From contig JAJYTI010000045.1 in assembly GCA_021793135.1 (NCBI GenBank), positions 1-13,270 of the forward strand: 13,270 nucleotides of DNA, written 5' to 3'. Shown here piece by piece: positions 1-7,874 of the stretch. Positions within the stretch are counted from its first letter, which is position 1. Every line of letters starts with the position of its first letter. The notes under the pieces were generated by a model. The model worked only from the letters and a program-made list of their open reading frames with translations, was not told the DNA's origin and did not search any database. This DNA is from Bacteroidota bacterium. Lineage in GTDB: Bacteria > Bacteroidota > Bacteroidia > Flavobacteriales > Flavobacteriaceae. The position numbers and the translations under genes were made by a program.

Positions 1-25
1 ACTGCTCCTGTTTAACAGGAGCAGT
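1..25. repeat. Perfect 12-bp inverted repeat at window edge, probable fold-back artefact
   Basis: Bases 1-12 are the exact reverse complement of bases 14-25, with a single T between them. The right arm encodes the expected LepA residues Thr-Gly-Ala-Val. The left arm encodes nothing LepA-like in any frame where the conserved GTPase P-loop region and an Ala-Asp-Arg-Leu-Leu stretch should lead in. A palindrome placed exactly at base 1 and breaking a conserved gene is typical of a contig end folded back on itself, so bases 1-13 should not be trusted. A genuine short hairpin is possible but less likely. Confidence 0.6.
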
Positions 26-1730
26 GGCTGAACGTGATAAGCAAGATCGGCTTTTGGATAGTATGGATTTGGAGCAGGAACGAGGGATTACCATTAAAAG
101 CCATGCGGTGCAAATGGAATATACCTACAAAGGTGAAAAATATATTCTTAACCTTATCGATACTCCTGGACACGTAGACTTCTCTTACGAAGTTTCACGT
201 TCTATCGCTGCGTGCGAAGGTGCATTACTTATAGTAGATGCCGCACAAAGCATACAAGCACAAACTATTTCCAATCTATATTTAGCATTGGAAAATGACT
301 TGGAAATTATTCCGATTCTTAATAAAATAGACCTTCCTTCGGCTAACCCCGAAGAAGTAACCGATGACATTGTAGATCTTTTAGGTTGCGATCCTTCGGA
401 CGTGATTCCAGCAAGTGGTAAAACAGGACTTGGAGTTGAAGAAATTTTAGCTGCAATTATCGAACGTATTCCTGCGCCGGTAGGAAATTATGACGAACCA
501 TTACAGGCTTTGATTTTTGACTCGGTTTACAACCCTTTTAGAGGAGTAGAAACTTACTTTAGAGTTATAAACGGAAAGATTAAAAAAAATCAAGAAATAA
601 AGTTTATGGCTACTGGCAAGAAGTATTTTGCCGATGAAGTAGGAACACTAAGTATAAAACAACATCCTAAAAAAGAAATTAATGCTGGTGATGTAGGATA
701 TTTAATCACAGGTATTAAAGATGCTCGAGAAGTAAAAGTTGGAGATACCATTACCGATGCTTCCGAACCTACTCAAAACATGATAGATGGTTTCGAAGAT
801 GTAAAACCAATGGTATTTGCAGGTATTTTCCCAGTAGATACAGAAGATTACGAAGAACTTCGAAACTCTATGGAGAAGCTACAACTTAACGATGCTTCGT
901 TAGTATTTACTCCTGAAAGCTCTGCAGCACTAGGTTTTGGATTCCGTTGCGGATTCCTTGGTATGTTGCACCTAGAAATTATTCAAGAGCGATTAGAACG
1001 TGAGTTTAATATGACGGTTATTACAACCGTTCCTAACGTATCGTATCATGCTTATACCAATGGTGCGCCAAATGAAACTATTTTAGTTAATAACCCATCA
1101 GACTTACCAGATCCAGCTTCTTTAAACCGAGTAGAAGAGCCATATATCAAGGCCTCAATCATTACAAAAGCAGAATTTGTAGGTCCTGTTATGTCATTAT
1201 GTATTGAAAAACGAGGTGAAATTACCAATCAAGTTTATCTAACTACCGATCGTGTAGAACTAAGTTTTGATATGCCTTTAGCAGAGATTGTATTTGATTT
1301 CTACGATCGATTAAAAACGGTATCCAAAGGGTACGCTTCGTTTGACTATACTCCAATAGAGATGCGTGCTTCAAAATTAGTGAAAGTAGACATTCTACTT
1401 AACGGAAGTACCGTAGATGCTCTTTCTGCGCTAATTCACGTAGACAATGCATATGATATTGGTAGAAAAATGTGTGACAAGCTTCGAGAATTAATTCCGC
1501 GTCAGCAGTTTGATATCCCAATTCAAGCAGCTATTGGTGCAAAAATTATTGCTCGTGAAACAGTAAAAGCACTACGTAAAGACGTTACTGCTAAATGTTA
1601 CGGAGGGGATATCTCGCGTAAACGTAAACTTCTTGAAAAACAGAAAAAAGGAAAGAAAAAGATGCGACAAATCGGGAACGTAGAAATTCCTCAAGAAGCA
1701 TTCTTAGCGGTATTAAAATTAAATGATTAA
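3..1730 (+). CDS. lepA: Elongation factor 4 (LepA), 5'-truncated translational GTPase
   Basis: Ribosome-associated GTPase of the EF-G/LepA family that acts on the ribosome in the cytoplasm (back-translocation/initiation quality). The reading frame is open from the window edge. A nominal GTG at 24 is an internal Val codon, not a start. Counting from that codon, the visible G motifs are switch I RGITIKS (20-26), DTPGH (46-50), NKID (100-103) and SGKTG (131-135). They are followed by the beta-barrel domain 2, the EF-G-like domains III and V, and the LepA-specific C-terminal domain with its basic KGKKKMRQ stretch before a LKLND end. About 568 residues are present against roughly 600 in the family, so only the first 30-45 residues, including the P-loop, are missing. 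The stop TAA is followed by an intrinsic terminator. Identification is very secure; the first 13 bases are suspect (see the inverted repeat). Confidence 0.97.
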   Translation, partial: CSCLTGAVAERDKQDRLLDSMDLEQERGITIKSHAVQMEYTYKGEKYILNLIDTPGHVDFSYEVSRSIAACEGALLIVDAAQSIQAQTISNLYLALENDLEIIPILNKIDLPSANPEEVTDDIVDLLGCDPSDVIPASGKTGLGVEEILAAIIERIPAPVGNYDEPLQALIFDSVYNPFRGVETYFRVINGKIKKNQEIKFMATGKKYFADEVGTLSIKQHPKKEINAGDVGYLITGIKDAREVKVGDTITDASEPTQNMIDGFEDVKPMVFAGIFPVDTEDYEELRNSMEKLQLNDASLVFTPESSAALGFGFRCGFLGMLHLEIIQERLEREFNMTVITTVPNVSYHAYTNGAPNETILVNNPSDLPDPASLNRVEEPYIKASIITKAEFVGPVMSLCIEKRGEITNQVYLTTDRVELSFDMPLAEIVFDFYDRLKTVSKGYASFDYTPIEMRASKLVKVDILLNGSTVDALSALIHVDNAYDIGRKMCDKLRELIPRQQFDIPIQAAIGAKIIARETVKALRKDVTAKCYGGDISRKRKLLEKQKKGKKKMRQIGNVEIPQEAFLAVLKLND

Positions 1731-1762
1731 TAACGTTATAGTTATCAATAGAAATTATATAA

Positions 1763-1799
1763 AAAAAGCTCATTCAGTATTTAATTGAATGGGCTTTTT
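1763..1799 (+). terminator. Intrinsic terminator of lepA
   Basis: Arms 1763-1776 and 1786-1799 pair over 14 positions (one G-U wobble) around a 9-nt loop. The stem has an A-tract on the left and a T-tract on the right, as in bidirectional flavobacterial terminators. It lies 33 bases after the lepA stop. Confidence 0.8.
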
Positions 1800-1843
1800 C
1801 TATAAACAAGATAGCAAATGTTGGTTTTAAAAGGAATTTCAAA

Positions 1844-1874
1844 TTTGTACTTACTAGATTTTCATGTGTCTTTG
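1844..1874 (+). promoter_or_regulatory. Possible Bacteroidota -33/-7 promoter for the MBL-subtilase operon
   Basis: TTTG at 1844-1847 and TGTCTTTG at 1867-1874 are separated by 19 nt, close to the Bacteroidota pattern TTTG-N19-21-TAnnTTTG, with one mismatch in the -7 box. A second TTTG-containing box (TAATTTG, 1883-1889) lies nearer the start codon, so the exact promoter is uncertain. Confidence 0.3.
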
Positions 1875-1918
1875 GGTTTTAGTAATTTGCTTGCTATTAT
1901 TTAATAGTTATCCATTGT

Positions 1919-2779
1919 ATGAATCTATATACTATAGAAGCAGGAAATTTTAAATTAGACGGAGGGGCAATGTTTGGAATAGTACCAAAAACTTTATGGT
2001 CTAAAACCAATCCTGCTGATGAAAATAATATGATTGAATTAGCTATGCGCTCTTTACTAATAGAAAATGGCGATAGACTAACACTAGTAGATACAGGAAT
2101 GGGAACTAAACAAAGTGAAAAATTCTTTGGTTATTATTTCTTATATGGTGATGATACTCTAGAGAAATCCTTAGCCAAACACGGATTCCATCCTGATGAT
2201 ATAACCGATGTTTTCTTAACCCACCTACACTTTGATCATAGTGGCGGTGCAGTAAAATGGAATGCAGATAAAACCGGATATGAGCTTGCATTTAAAAACG
2301 CAACCTATTGGAGCAATAAATCGCATTGGGAATGGGCTACCAAACCTAATCGTAGAGAACGAGCAAGTTTTTTAAAAGAAAACATTTTACCAATTGAAGA
2401 AAGCGGTCAATTAAAATTTATAGAAGAACCTAAAGAAGGTAACTTCACTCCTGCAAAGGAAATGGATTTTGATATCTGGTTTGTAGATGGCCACACAGAT
2501 AAACAAATGTTACCCTTTATTAAACATAACGGAAAAACCTTTGTATACGTAGCCGATTTACTACCAACTGCTGGTCATCTCCCTATCCCGTATGTAGTAG
2601 GATACGATACAAGACCATTACTAACAGTAGACGAAAAAGAGATTTTCCTAAACAAAGCCGCAGACGAAGGCTATTATTTAATTTTAGAACACGATCCTTA
2701 CAAACAAATCATAACAGTACAGCACACAGAAAAAGGTGCGCGACTTAAAGAAACTTTTACAAGTAAACAATTATTCTAA
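1919..2779 (+). CDS. MBL-fold metallo-hydrolase
   Basis: A 286-residue cytoplasmic protein of the metallo-beta-lactamase superfamily with no signal peptide. The metal-binding motif THLHFDHSGG supplies H102, H104, D106 and H107. Further ligands are the GHT motif (H192), the Asp in VADLL (D213) and the late His in LEHDP (H258). Together these complete a normal two-metal site. The pattern resembles the lactonase/AHL-hydrolase-like branch, but the substrate cannot be read from the sequence. The ATG at 1919 is the first in frame and precedes the conserved N-terminal strand. The subtilase gene begins 12 bases after its stop with no terminator between, so the two are probably co-transcribed. The fold and metal site are secure; the exact reaction is not. 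Confidence 0.9.
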   Translation: MNLYTIEAGNFKLDGGAMFGIVPKTLWSKTNPADENNMIELAMRSLLIENGDRLTLVDTGMGTKQSEKFFGYYFLYGDDTLEKSLAKHGFHPDDITDVFLTHLHFDHSGGAVKWNADKTGYELAFKNATYWSNKSHWEWATKPNRRERASFLKENILPIEESGQLKFIEEPKEGNFTPAKEMDFDIWFVDGHTDKQMLPFIKHNGKTFVYVADLLPTAGHLPIPYVVGYDTRPLLTVDEKEIFLNKAADEGYYLILEHDPYKQIITVQHTEKGARLKETFTSKQLF

Positions 2780-2791
2780 TCCAATTCATTT

Positions 2792-4468
2792 ATGAAATTA
2801 TTTCGAAATGCATTGTTGGCAACAGCTTCAGTAACTTTCTTAGCAGCTTGTGGTCCAGCAAAAATGACAAAAGATGCCAATCCGATTACCGATTTAAGCC
2901 ATCTTACAGAAAAACAACAACCCCTTACTGAAGACCAACTTAAAACATGGGGGTTTGCAGACTTAGTACAAGATACTATCCCTGGAATGAGTATCGATAG
3001 AGCTTATAACGAACTTATTAAAGACCGTGTAGGTAAAAAGGTTATCGTTGCGGTTATTGATAGCGGAATCGATATTGAACACGAAGACCTAAAAGACGTT
3101 ATTTGGGTAAACAAAGGAGAGATCGCAGGGAATGGTATAGACGATGACAAAAATGGATATGTCGATGATGTGCATGGCTGGAACTTCCTTGGAGATGTTG
3201 TAGACGAAGCTATGGAAAGCACTCGTATCATTAGAAGATTAAAACCAAAATACGAGAATATAGATCCGACTGCTGTTACCGATATGGACGAATACAAACT
3301 ATATCAAGACGCTAAAGAAGATTATGAAAAAGAACTTCAAGAAGCAGAAACATCAGTAGCTTACTTTAATCAAATTCTTGAAAGACTAGAACCTTTACAT
3401 AAAACTTTAACCGATACATTTGGAACCGAAGAGTACACTACAGAACAATTAAGTGATTACGAAACGGAGGACGAAGATATCAAAATGCAAATGAATATGC
3501 TTAACGTTATGATGAATCGTAGCGAAAGCAGTGTTAAAGAGATTATCGAAGGTTTAAATGAAGCGAAAGAGTATTACCAAGGTAGATTAGACACACACTT
3601 TAACTTAGACACGGATTTCCGTGCAGAATCAAATTTAGGAGACGATCTTAACGATCTTAACGATGCATTCTACGGAAACAACCAAGTAAGTGGTCCAGAT
3701 CCTAAAAAAGTAGATGCAAAGCACGGTACGCACGTAGGAGGTATTATTGGCGCAAAACGCAATAACGGAATCGGGATGGATGGAGTTGCTGATAATGTAG
3801 AATTAATGGTTTTACGCGCAGTTCCAGATGGCGACGAATATGACAAGGATATAGCACTCGCTATTCGTTATGCAGTAGATAATGGTGCGAAGGTTATTAA
3901 TACAAGTTTTGGAAAATATTTTGCTACCAATCCAGATTGGGTATGGGATGCAATACAATACGCATCGGATAATGATGTATTAATCGTTAATGCAGCGGGT
4001 AATGATGGATACGATTTAGATACCATTCAGGTATATCCAAACGATGATATTATTGAAGAAAATAGAATTGTAGGGGAAACATTCTTAACCGTAGGTGCTT
4101 TAAACTATGTGTATGGTGAAAACTTATTAGCTAACTTCTCAAATTATGGTAAAACACACGTAGACGTGTTTGCACCTGGTGTTAAGATTTACGCTACTAC
4201 TCCATTAGATGAATACGAGTTCTTACAAGGTACTTCTATGGCATCACCTAACGTTGCAGGAGTTGCTGCAGTAATCCGTTCTCACTTCCCTAAGTTATCT
4301 GCAAAGCAGGTAAAACAAATTATTATGGATAGTGGATTACAGCCAGATATCGAGGTAGTTTTAGGTGGCGATGCTTCTAAGAAAGTAGCCTTTAAAGACG
4401 CTTCTAAATCGGGAAGAATGGTAAACCTTTATAACGCACTAATCATGGCAGAGCGTTTATCTAAATAA
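2792..4468 (+). CDS. S8 family serine peptidase (subtilase), lipoprotein
   Basis: A 558-residue secreted protease. The N-terminus is a lipoprotein signal ending in a lipobox LAAC with the acylated Cys at position 20, so the enzyme is probably membrane anchored in the periplasm or on the cell surface. The catalytic triad is visible as D90 (VAVIDSGID), H311 (KHGTHVGG) and S482 (GTSMASPN), with the oxyanion Asn N404 (AAGND). The Asp and His are separated by about 220 residues, whereas subtilisin has about 30. The extra segment (roughly 140-300) is rich in Glu, Asp and Lys and looks helical, with possible coiled coil at about 165-265. No prodomain or C-terminal secretion (type IX) domain is evident. 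It follows the MBL hydrolase by 12 bases and is closed by a strong terminator. Family and active site are certain; the substrate is unknown. Confidence 0.95.
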   Translation: MKLFRNALLATASVTFLAACGPAKMTKDANPITDLSHLTEKQQPLTEDQLKTWGFADLVQDTIPGMSIDRAYNELIKDRVGKKVIVAVIDSGIDIEHEDLKDVIWVNKGEIAGNGIDDDKNGYVDDVHGWNFLGDVVDEAMESTRIIRRLKPKYENIDPTAVTDMDEYKLYQDAKEDYEKELQEAETSVAYFNQILERLEPLHKTLTDTFGTEEYTTEQLSDYETEDEDIKMQMNMLNVMMNRSESSVKEIIEGLNEAKEYYQGRLDTHFNLDTDFRAESNLGDDLNDLNDAFYGNNQVSGPDPKKVDAKHGTHVGGIIGAKRNNGIGMDGVADNVELMVLRAVPDGDEYDKDIALAIRYAVDNGAKVINTSFGKYFATNPDWVWDAIQYASDNDVLIVNAAGNDGYDLDTIQVYPNDDIIEENRIVGETFLTVGALNYVYGENLLANFSNYGKTHVDVFAPGVKIYATTPLDEYEFLQGTSMASPNVAGVAAVIRSHFPKLSAKQVKQIIMDSGLQPDIEVVLGGDASKKVAFKDASKSGRMVNLYNALIMAERLSK

Positions 4469-4494
4469 ACTAACGATAGTTTTATACAGAAAAT

Positions 4495-4534
4495 AAAATA
4501 TCCTATACTTATTATGCTAAGTATAGGATATTTT
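4495..4534. terminator. Bidirectional terminator between convergent genes
   Basis: A 17-bp perfect stem (4495-4511 with 4518-4534) around a 6-nt loop, followed by more T on the plus strand and by an AT-rich T-containing stretch on the minus strand. It sits between the ends of the subtilase (+) and the DUF1684 gene (-) and can serve both. Confidence 0.85.
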
Positions 4535-4545
4535 TTTGGATTCAA

Positions 4546-5145
4546 TTATTGTTTAAAATTCAAAACCCCAGCTCGAATTTCGATATCCAAATCATTCTCT
4601 TCTGGAGGTATTGGGCAAGAGTATTTCGGATTATAAACGCAATAAGGATTGTATGTTCTATTAAAATCAATGAGAATAGTATCTTCTTCTGGAATTCTTA
4701 AATCTAAATACCTTCCTCCCCCATACGTTTCTACACCATTAGTCAAATCATGAAAAGGCATAAAAAGATAATCTTCTAAACCAGGCTTATCTACAAAACT
4801 AGTCTCTTGATATACATTTAGCTTTAGTTCTTTATTGTCTATAGTAAAATAAACCTCAGCATATTTTACATAAATAGGTGTTCTATCTGTTGTTGTAGGC
4901 ATCTCAAAAGGTTCTTCATCTGGAGTTCTTACAAAGGTAGCTTCCACAATATATTTTTCGTCTAATGGAAAGAAATCTAAACCTTTGAAATCCTCTAAAT
5001 CTTCTTCAAGTAAAATAGAGGTTTCTGGATTGGTATAAGTTTCGTTTAGTTCTTCTTGTGCTTTCTTACTATCTACTAAACTATATTGTTCTTGTCCAAA
5101 ACTGGCAAGACTCAGGAAATAACAGAACCAAAGTAATTTTTTCAT
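4546..5145 (-). CDS. DUF1684 domain-containing secreted protein
   Basis: A 199-residue protein with a short signal peptide (hydrophobic 4-16, likely cleaved near Gly17-Gln18). The body carries the hallmarks of the DUF1684 family: a DFFPLDEKY segment (57-65), LFMPFHDLTNG (127-137), TYGGGRYLDL (140-149), DFNRTYNPYCVYN (160-172) and CPIPPEEN (177-184). C169 and C177 are close enough to form a disulfide after export. The biochemical role of the family is unknown. The protein is probably periplasmic. It is transcribed away from the M1 peptidase, with a 267-bp AT-rich spacer between them. The family call is strong; no function should be inferred. Confidence 0.88.
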   Translation of the reverse strand: MKKLLWFCYFLSLASFGQEQYSLVDSKKAQEELNETYTNPETSILLEEDLEDFKGLDFFPLDEKYIVEATFVRTPDEEPFEMPTTTDRTPIYVKYAEVYFTIDNKELKLNVYQETSFVDKPGLEDYLFMPFHDLTNGVETYGGGRYLDLRIPEEDTILIDFNRTYNPYCVYNPKYSCPIPPEENDLDIEIRAGVLNFKQ

Positions 5146-5412
5146 CAGATATATTATTTAAAAGAAGGTTTAAGTTAAGAATAACTTACCAATAGACTTC
5201 CATATTTTAAAAATTATTGTTTTATATATAACATTTTACAAGCAGAATAAAAAACTCTTCATACATGCTATAATCTACAATTTATTATTTTACAAATTTT
5301 TCTTTTTACTTTTAACACGCATTCTATTCAATGATTCCTACACACAAAATTCATTTCTCTTCTAAATCTACTATCTTTACGAACATATCTAACTTGAATA
5401 AACTAAAATTAT
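5146..5412. other. Divergent intergenic region with a 7-bp inverted repeat
   Basis: This very AT-rich 267-bp spacer separates the divergent DUF1684 and M1 peptidase genes and must hold both promoters. An inverted repeat TAAGTTA-agaa-TAACTTA lies at 5171-5188, just upstream of the minus-strand gene, and could be an operator or chance in AT-rich DNA. No ORF or RNA gene is evident. Confidence 0.35.
5372..5379 (+). promoter_or_regulatory. Candidate -7 box for the M1 peptidase gene
   Basis: TATCTTTA matches the Bacteroidota -7 consensus TAnnTTTG except for the last base. A weak TTC (5350-5352) stands 19 nt upstream as a -33 element. This would give a 5' leader of roughly 28 nt before the ATG at 5413. 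Confidence 0.4.
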
Positions 5413-7275
5413 ATGACTAGATCCCCTCTTTTATGGTTATTATTTTTGTGTTTTGGAGTAACTTCTCAAGCACAAACATATCACAATTACGTAAAGGATT
5501 TCTCCGATGAAAATCGATGGCAACAACATGTAGATTATCAAATTGAAGTCGATGTAAACGTTAATAATTATCAATACACAGGAACGCAAACTTTAGAATA
5601 TACCAATAATTCTCCCGATACTTTACAGCGTGTATTTTATCATTTATATCTAAATGCATTTCAACCAAATAGCGAAATGGATATTCGCTCTAGAACTATT
5701 GCCGATCCTGATGGACGTGTAAAAGATAGAATCTCTAAGCTAGAACCTCATGAGATTGGTTACACGCAACCAACAAAACTTACTCATGATGGAGAAGAAA
5801 TAAATTATAGTGTACACGGAACGGTTTTAAAAGTAGATTTAGACAAACCTATTCTACCTGGTGAGACCACTACTTTCTATATGGAATGGGAGTCACAATT
5901 ACCAGTGCAAATCCGTCGTTCTGGACGTGACAATGCCGAAGGAGTTGCACTTTCCATGACGCAATGGTTCCCGAAAATAGCTGAATATGACGAAGAAGGA
6001 TGGCATGCCGATCCATACATTGCACGTGAATTTTATAGCGTTTGGGGTGATTACGATGTAAAAATCACTATAGATAGTCGTTACACTGTAGGAGGAACCG
6101 GATACCTACAAAATCCAGATGAAGTAGGCCATGGATATACTGATAAAAAAATTAAGCATAAGAAAAACTCTAAATTGACTTGGCATTTTATCGCTCCAGA
6201 TGTTCATGACTTCGCTTGGGCTGCAGATCCAGAGTTTATACACGATATTTACGAAGGTCCAAATGGTGTAGATTTACACTTTTTTTATAAAAACAATCCG
6301 GAAATCAAAGAAAACTGGAAAAACATGCAGCCAAAAACTGCCGAACTAATGGCATTCTTCAACGAGAGAGTTGGGGAATACCCTTACCATCAATATTCTG
6401 TTATTCAAGGAGGCGATGGTGGAATGGAATACGCAATGTGTACCTTGATTACTGGAGAAAGAAACTTTGAAAGCCTAATGGGAGTAACTGCACACGAATT
6501 AGCACACTCTTGGTTCCAATTTGTACTAGCATCTAACGAAACAAAATATAGTTGGTTTGACGAAGGTTTCACCGATTGGTTAGCTGCAGAAGGGATGAAC
6601 ATCGTTATGGAAGAAAACAATGATTTCCCACAAGAACAACATTACAACGGATATTTTAGAAATGTTGCTGGTGGTAAAGAAGAACCATTAAACACACAGG
6701 CAGATAGATATGCCACCAACTTCTCCTACTCTATTAACTCCTATTATAAAGGAGCGGTTTTCTTAGAGCAATTAGAATATGTTATTGGGAAAAAGAATTT
6801 TGATAAAACCCTACATCGTTATTATAACGACTTCAAATTCAAACACCCAAATCCAAATGACTTTATTCGTGTTGCAGAAAAAGTGAGTGGAATGGAATTA
6901 GGCTGGTATTTAGAAGATATGGCCTTTACTACCAAAACAGTGGATTACGGTATTAAAGAAGTGAAAGAAAATGATAACGGACTTGAAATCACTTTAGAGC
7001 GTATCGGAATGATTCCAATGCCAATAGATTTATATGTTCGCTATGAAGACAATAGCCTAGAATTGATACATATTCCACTACGAATGATGTTTGGTGTAAA
7101 GGAAAATGAAATGAATATTCCACGTTCGGTTCTTGAAGAATGGACTTGGGCACATCCTACCTATACTTTCTCTTTAAATAGAGATAAAAAAGTAAAAAGC
7201 ATGGCGATAGATGTGACTGGTAGAATGGCCGATGTAGATTTTGATAACAACATTTATCAAGCAGAGGAAGAATAA
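5413..7275 (+). CDS. Secreted M1 family metallopeptidase (gluzincin aminopeptidase)
   Basis: A 620-residue zinc aminopeptidase. A signal peptide occupies residues 1-20 (cleavage likely after SQA). The M1 beta-sheet N-terminal domain covers about 35-270. The exopeptidase motif appears as GGMEY (336-340). The zinc site HELAH has H361, E362 and H365, and the third ligand E384 lies in WFDEGFTDW, the usual HExxH-x18-E spacing. A short C-terminal beta domain follows, so this is the compact bacterial form without the long ERAP-like helical domain. No type IX secretion domain is seen, so a periplasmic or outer-membrane-associated role in peptide degradation is inferred. The gene appears monocistronic, closed by a hairpin at 7303-7329. 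High confidence in family and active site; peptide specificity is unknown. Confidence 0.95.
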   Translation: MTRSPLLWLLFLCFGVTSQAQTYHNYVKDFSDENRWQQHVDYQIEVDVNVNNYQYTGTQTLEYTNNSPDTLQRVFYHLYLNAFQPNSEMDIRSRTIADPDGRVKDRISKLEPHEIGYTQPTKLTHDGEEINYSVHGTVLKVDLDKPILPGETTTFYMEWESQLPVQIRRSGRDNAEGVALSMTQWFPKIAEYDEEGWHADPYIAREFYSVWGDYDVKITIDSRYTVGGTGYLQNPDEVGHGYTDKKIKHKKNSKLTWHFIAPDVHDFAWAADPEFIHDIYEGPNGVDLHFFYKNNPEIKENWKNMQPKTAELMAFFNERVGEYPYHQYSVIQGGDGGMEYAMCTLITGERNFESLMGVTAHELAHSWFQFVLASNETKYSWFDEGFTDWLAAEGMNIVMEENNDFPQEQHYNGYFRNVAGGKEEPLNTQADRYATNFSYSINSYYKGAVFLEQLEYVIGKKNFDKTLHRYYNDFKFKHPNPNDFIRVAEKVSGMELGWYLEDMAFTTKTVDYGIKEVKENDNGLEITLERIGMIPMPIDLYVRYEDNSLELIHIPLRMMFGVKENEMNIPRSVLEEWTWAHPTYTFSLNRDKKVKSMAIDVTGRMADVDFDNNIYQAEEE

Positions 7276-7302
7276 TATTCTATAAAAATAAACTTATTTT
7301 CC

Positions 7303-7329
7303 AATCCCAGACTTTAAGAGTCTGGGATT
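7303..7329. terminator. Hairpin between convergent M1 peptidase and membrane protein genes
   Basis: An 11-bp perfect stem (7303-7313 with 7319-7329) with a 5-nt loop, placed 27 bases after the M1 stop and 18 bases past the end of the minus-strand gene. The T-tracts on both sides are poor, so termination may be modest, but the position between convergent genes supports it. Confidence 0.65.
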
Positions 7330-7347
7330 TATTGCTTTACATAGAAA

Positions 7348-7713
7348 CTATTCTTTCTTATTTTTTATTAGGTAATGACTGAGTACCAAAGCAATTCCAA
7401 CAAATAAAGAAATGGAAAATATATAACTGACTTCTTCGTTATTTACTATTTGAAACTTGGCTAATATAGAACCTAATAACGTCCCTAATGATAAGCCAAT
7501 AGCTACCAATCCATATTTTAAAGTATCGAAACTGGTAGAAACAGCTTGATTATTTCTAGATGTATCTTCTAATAAGTCTTTAGGTTCCCCTCCATTTTCT
7601 ATATATCGAATTCTTTCTCTGTGTAAAGCTCTTCGGCTAACAACCTTATTAATAAGCCATGAAATACTAATAAAAATGACACTGACTCCTATTACTGGTG
7701 CAAGATCTCCCAT
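7348..7713 (-). CDS. Small three-helix membrane protein, DUF6249-like
   Basis: A 121-residue inner-membrane protein with predicted helices at about 4-24, 67-87 and 96-116. Between the first and second lies a cytoplasmic stretch with RERIRYIENGGEP (32-44), the R-x-x-x-I-E-x-G pattern typical of the DUF6249-type proteins often found next to ECF sigma genes in Bacteroidota. This family assignment is from memory of the motif and is moderate. The gene is divergent from the ECF sigma gene, and its promoter carries the same bipartite element as the sigma promoter, so it is very likely a member of that sigma factor's regulon. ATG at 7713 lies 27 nt after the -10 block. A role in envelope sensing or protection is inference only. 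Confidence 0.8.
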   Translation of the reverse strand: MGDLAPVIGVSVIFISISWLINKVVSRRALHRERIRYIENGGEPKDLLEDTSRNNQAVSTSFDTLKYGLVAIGLSLGTLLGSILAKFQIVNNEEVSYIFSISLFVGIALVLSHYLIKNKKE

Positions 7714-7739
7714 AATAACTATTTATTTTAAATTCATTA

Positions 7740-7771
7740 TTAAGACAAGGATGTAAAAGAAAAGGTTACAA
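7740..7771 (-). promoter_or_regulatory. ECF-type promoter for the membrane protein gene
   Basis: Read on the minus strand: TTGTAACCTTTT (7771-7760), 11 nt, TTGTCTTAA (7748-7740). TGTAACC and GTCTTA are 17 nt apart, the spacing of ECF promoters with AAC in the -35 and GTC in the -10. Both blocks and their spacing are identical to those in front of the divergent sigma gene. Confidence 0.8.
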
Positions 7772-7819
7772 AGATTTCCAATTAATTTAATAGTCATATT
7801 GAAAAATAAAGATAAACAG

Positions 7820-7837
7820 AAAAGGTTGTAACCTTTT
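7820..7837. repeat. Dyad AAAAGGTT-GT-AACCTTTT over the sigma -35 element
   Basis: Two 8-bp arms (7820-7827 and 7830-7837) separated by 2 bases include the TGTAACC element of the sigma promoter. A related word, AAAAGGTTACAA, covers the divergent promoter at 7760-7771 but is not itself a dyad. It could be an operator or just the -35 element plus its flank. Confidence 0.45.
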
Positions 7838-7857
7838 TAGTATTTTGATTGTCTTAA
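7826..7857 (+). promoter_or_regulatory. ECF-type, probably autoregulated promoter of the sigma operon
   Basis: TTGTAACCTTTT (7826-7837), 11 nt, TTGTCTTAA (7849-7857). TGTAACC and GTCTTA are separated by 17 nt. This is the same element with the same spacing as on the other strand at 7771-7740. Transcription would begin near 7862, giving a leader of about 12 nt before the TTG at 7875, which supports that start over later ones. Confidence 0.8.
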
Positions 7858-7874
7858 AGGATAAATAGAAGTAA

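Noticed and set aside
185..370. Minus-strand ORF of 61 codons inside lepA
   Set aside because: Antisense to the highly conserved LepA GTPase domain, with no promoter and no recognisable protein features.
1591..1773. Minus-strand ORF over the lepA 3' end and its terminator
   Set aside because: It overlaps the terminator and the conserved LepA C-terminus; its hydrophobic look comes from complementing Lys-rich codons.
3004..3297. Minus-strand 97-codon ORF inside the subtilase
   Set aside because: Shadow of the catalytic Asp region of the S8 gene; Ser/Ile-rich composition typical of antisense frames.
3639..3665. Short tandem GATCTTAAC repeat in the subtilase
   Set aside because: Only two copies, in frame, encoding Asp-Leu-Asn twice; ordinary low-complexity coding sequence.
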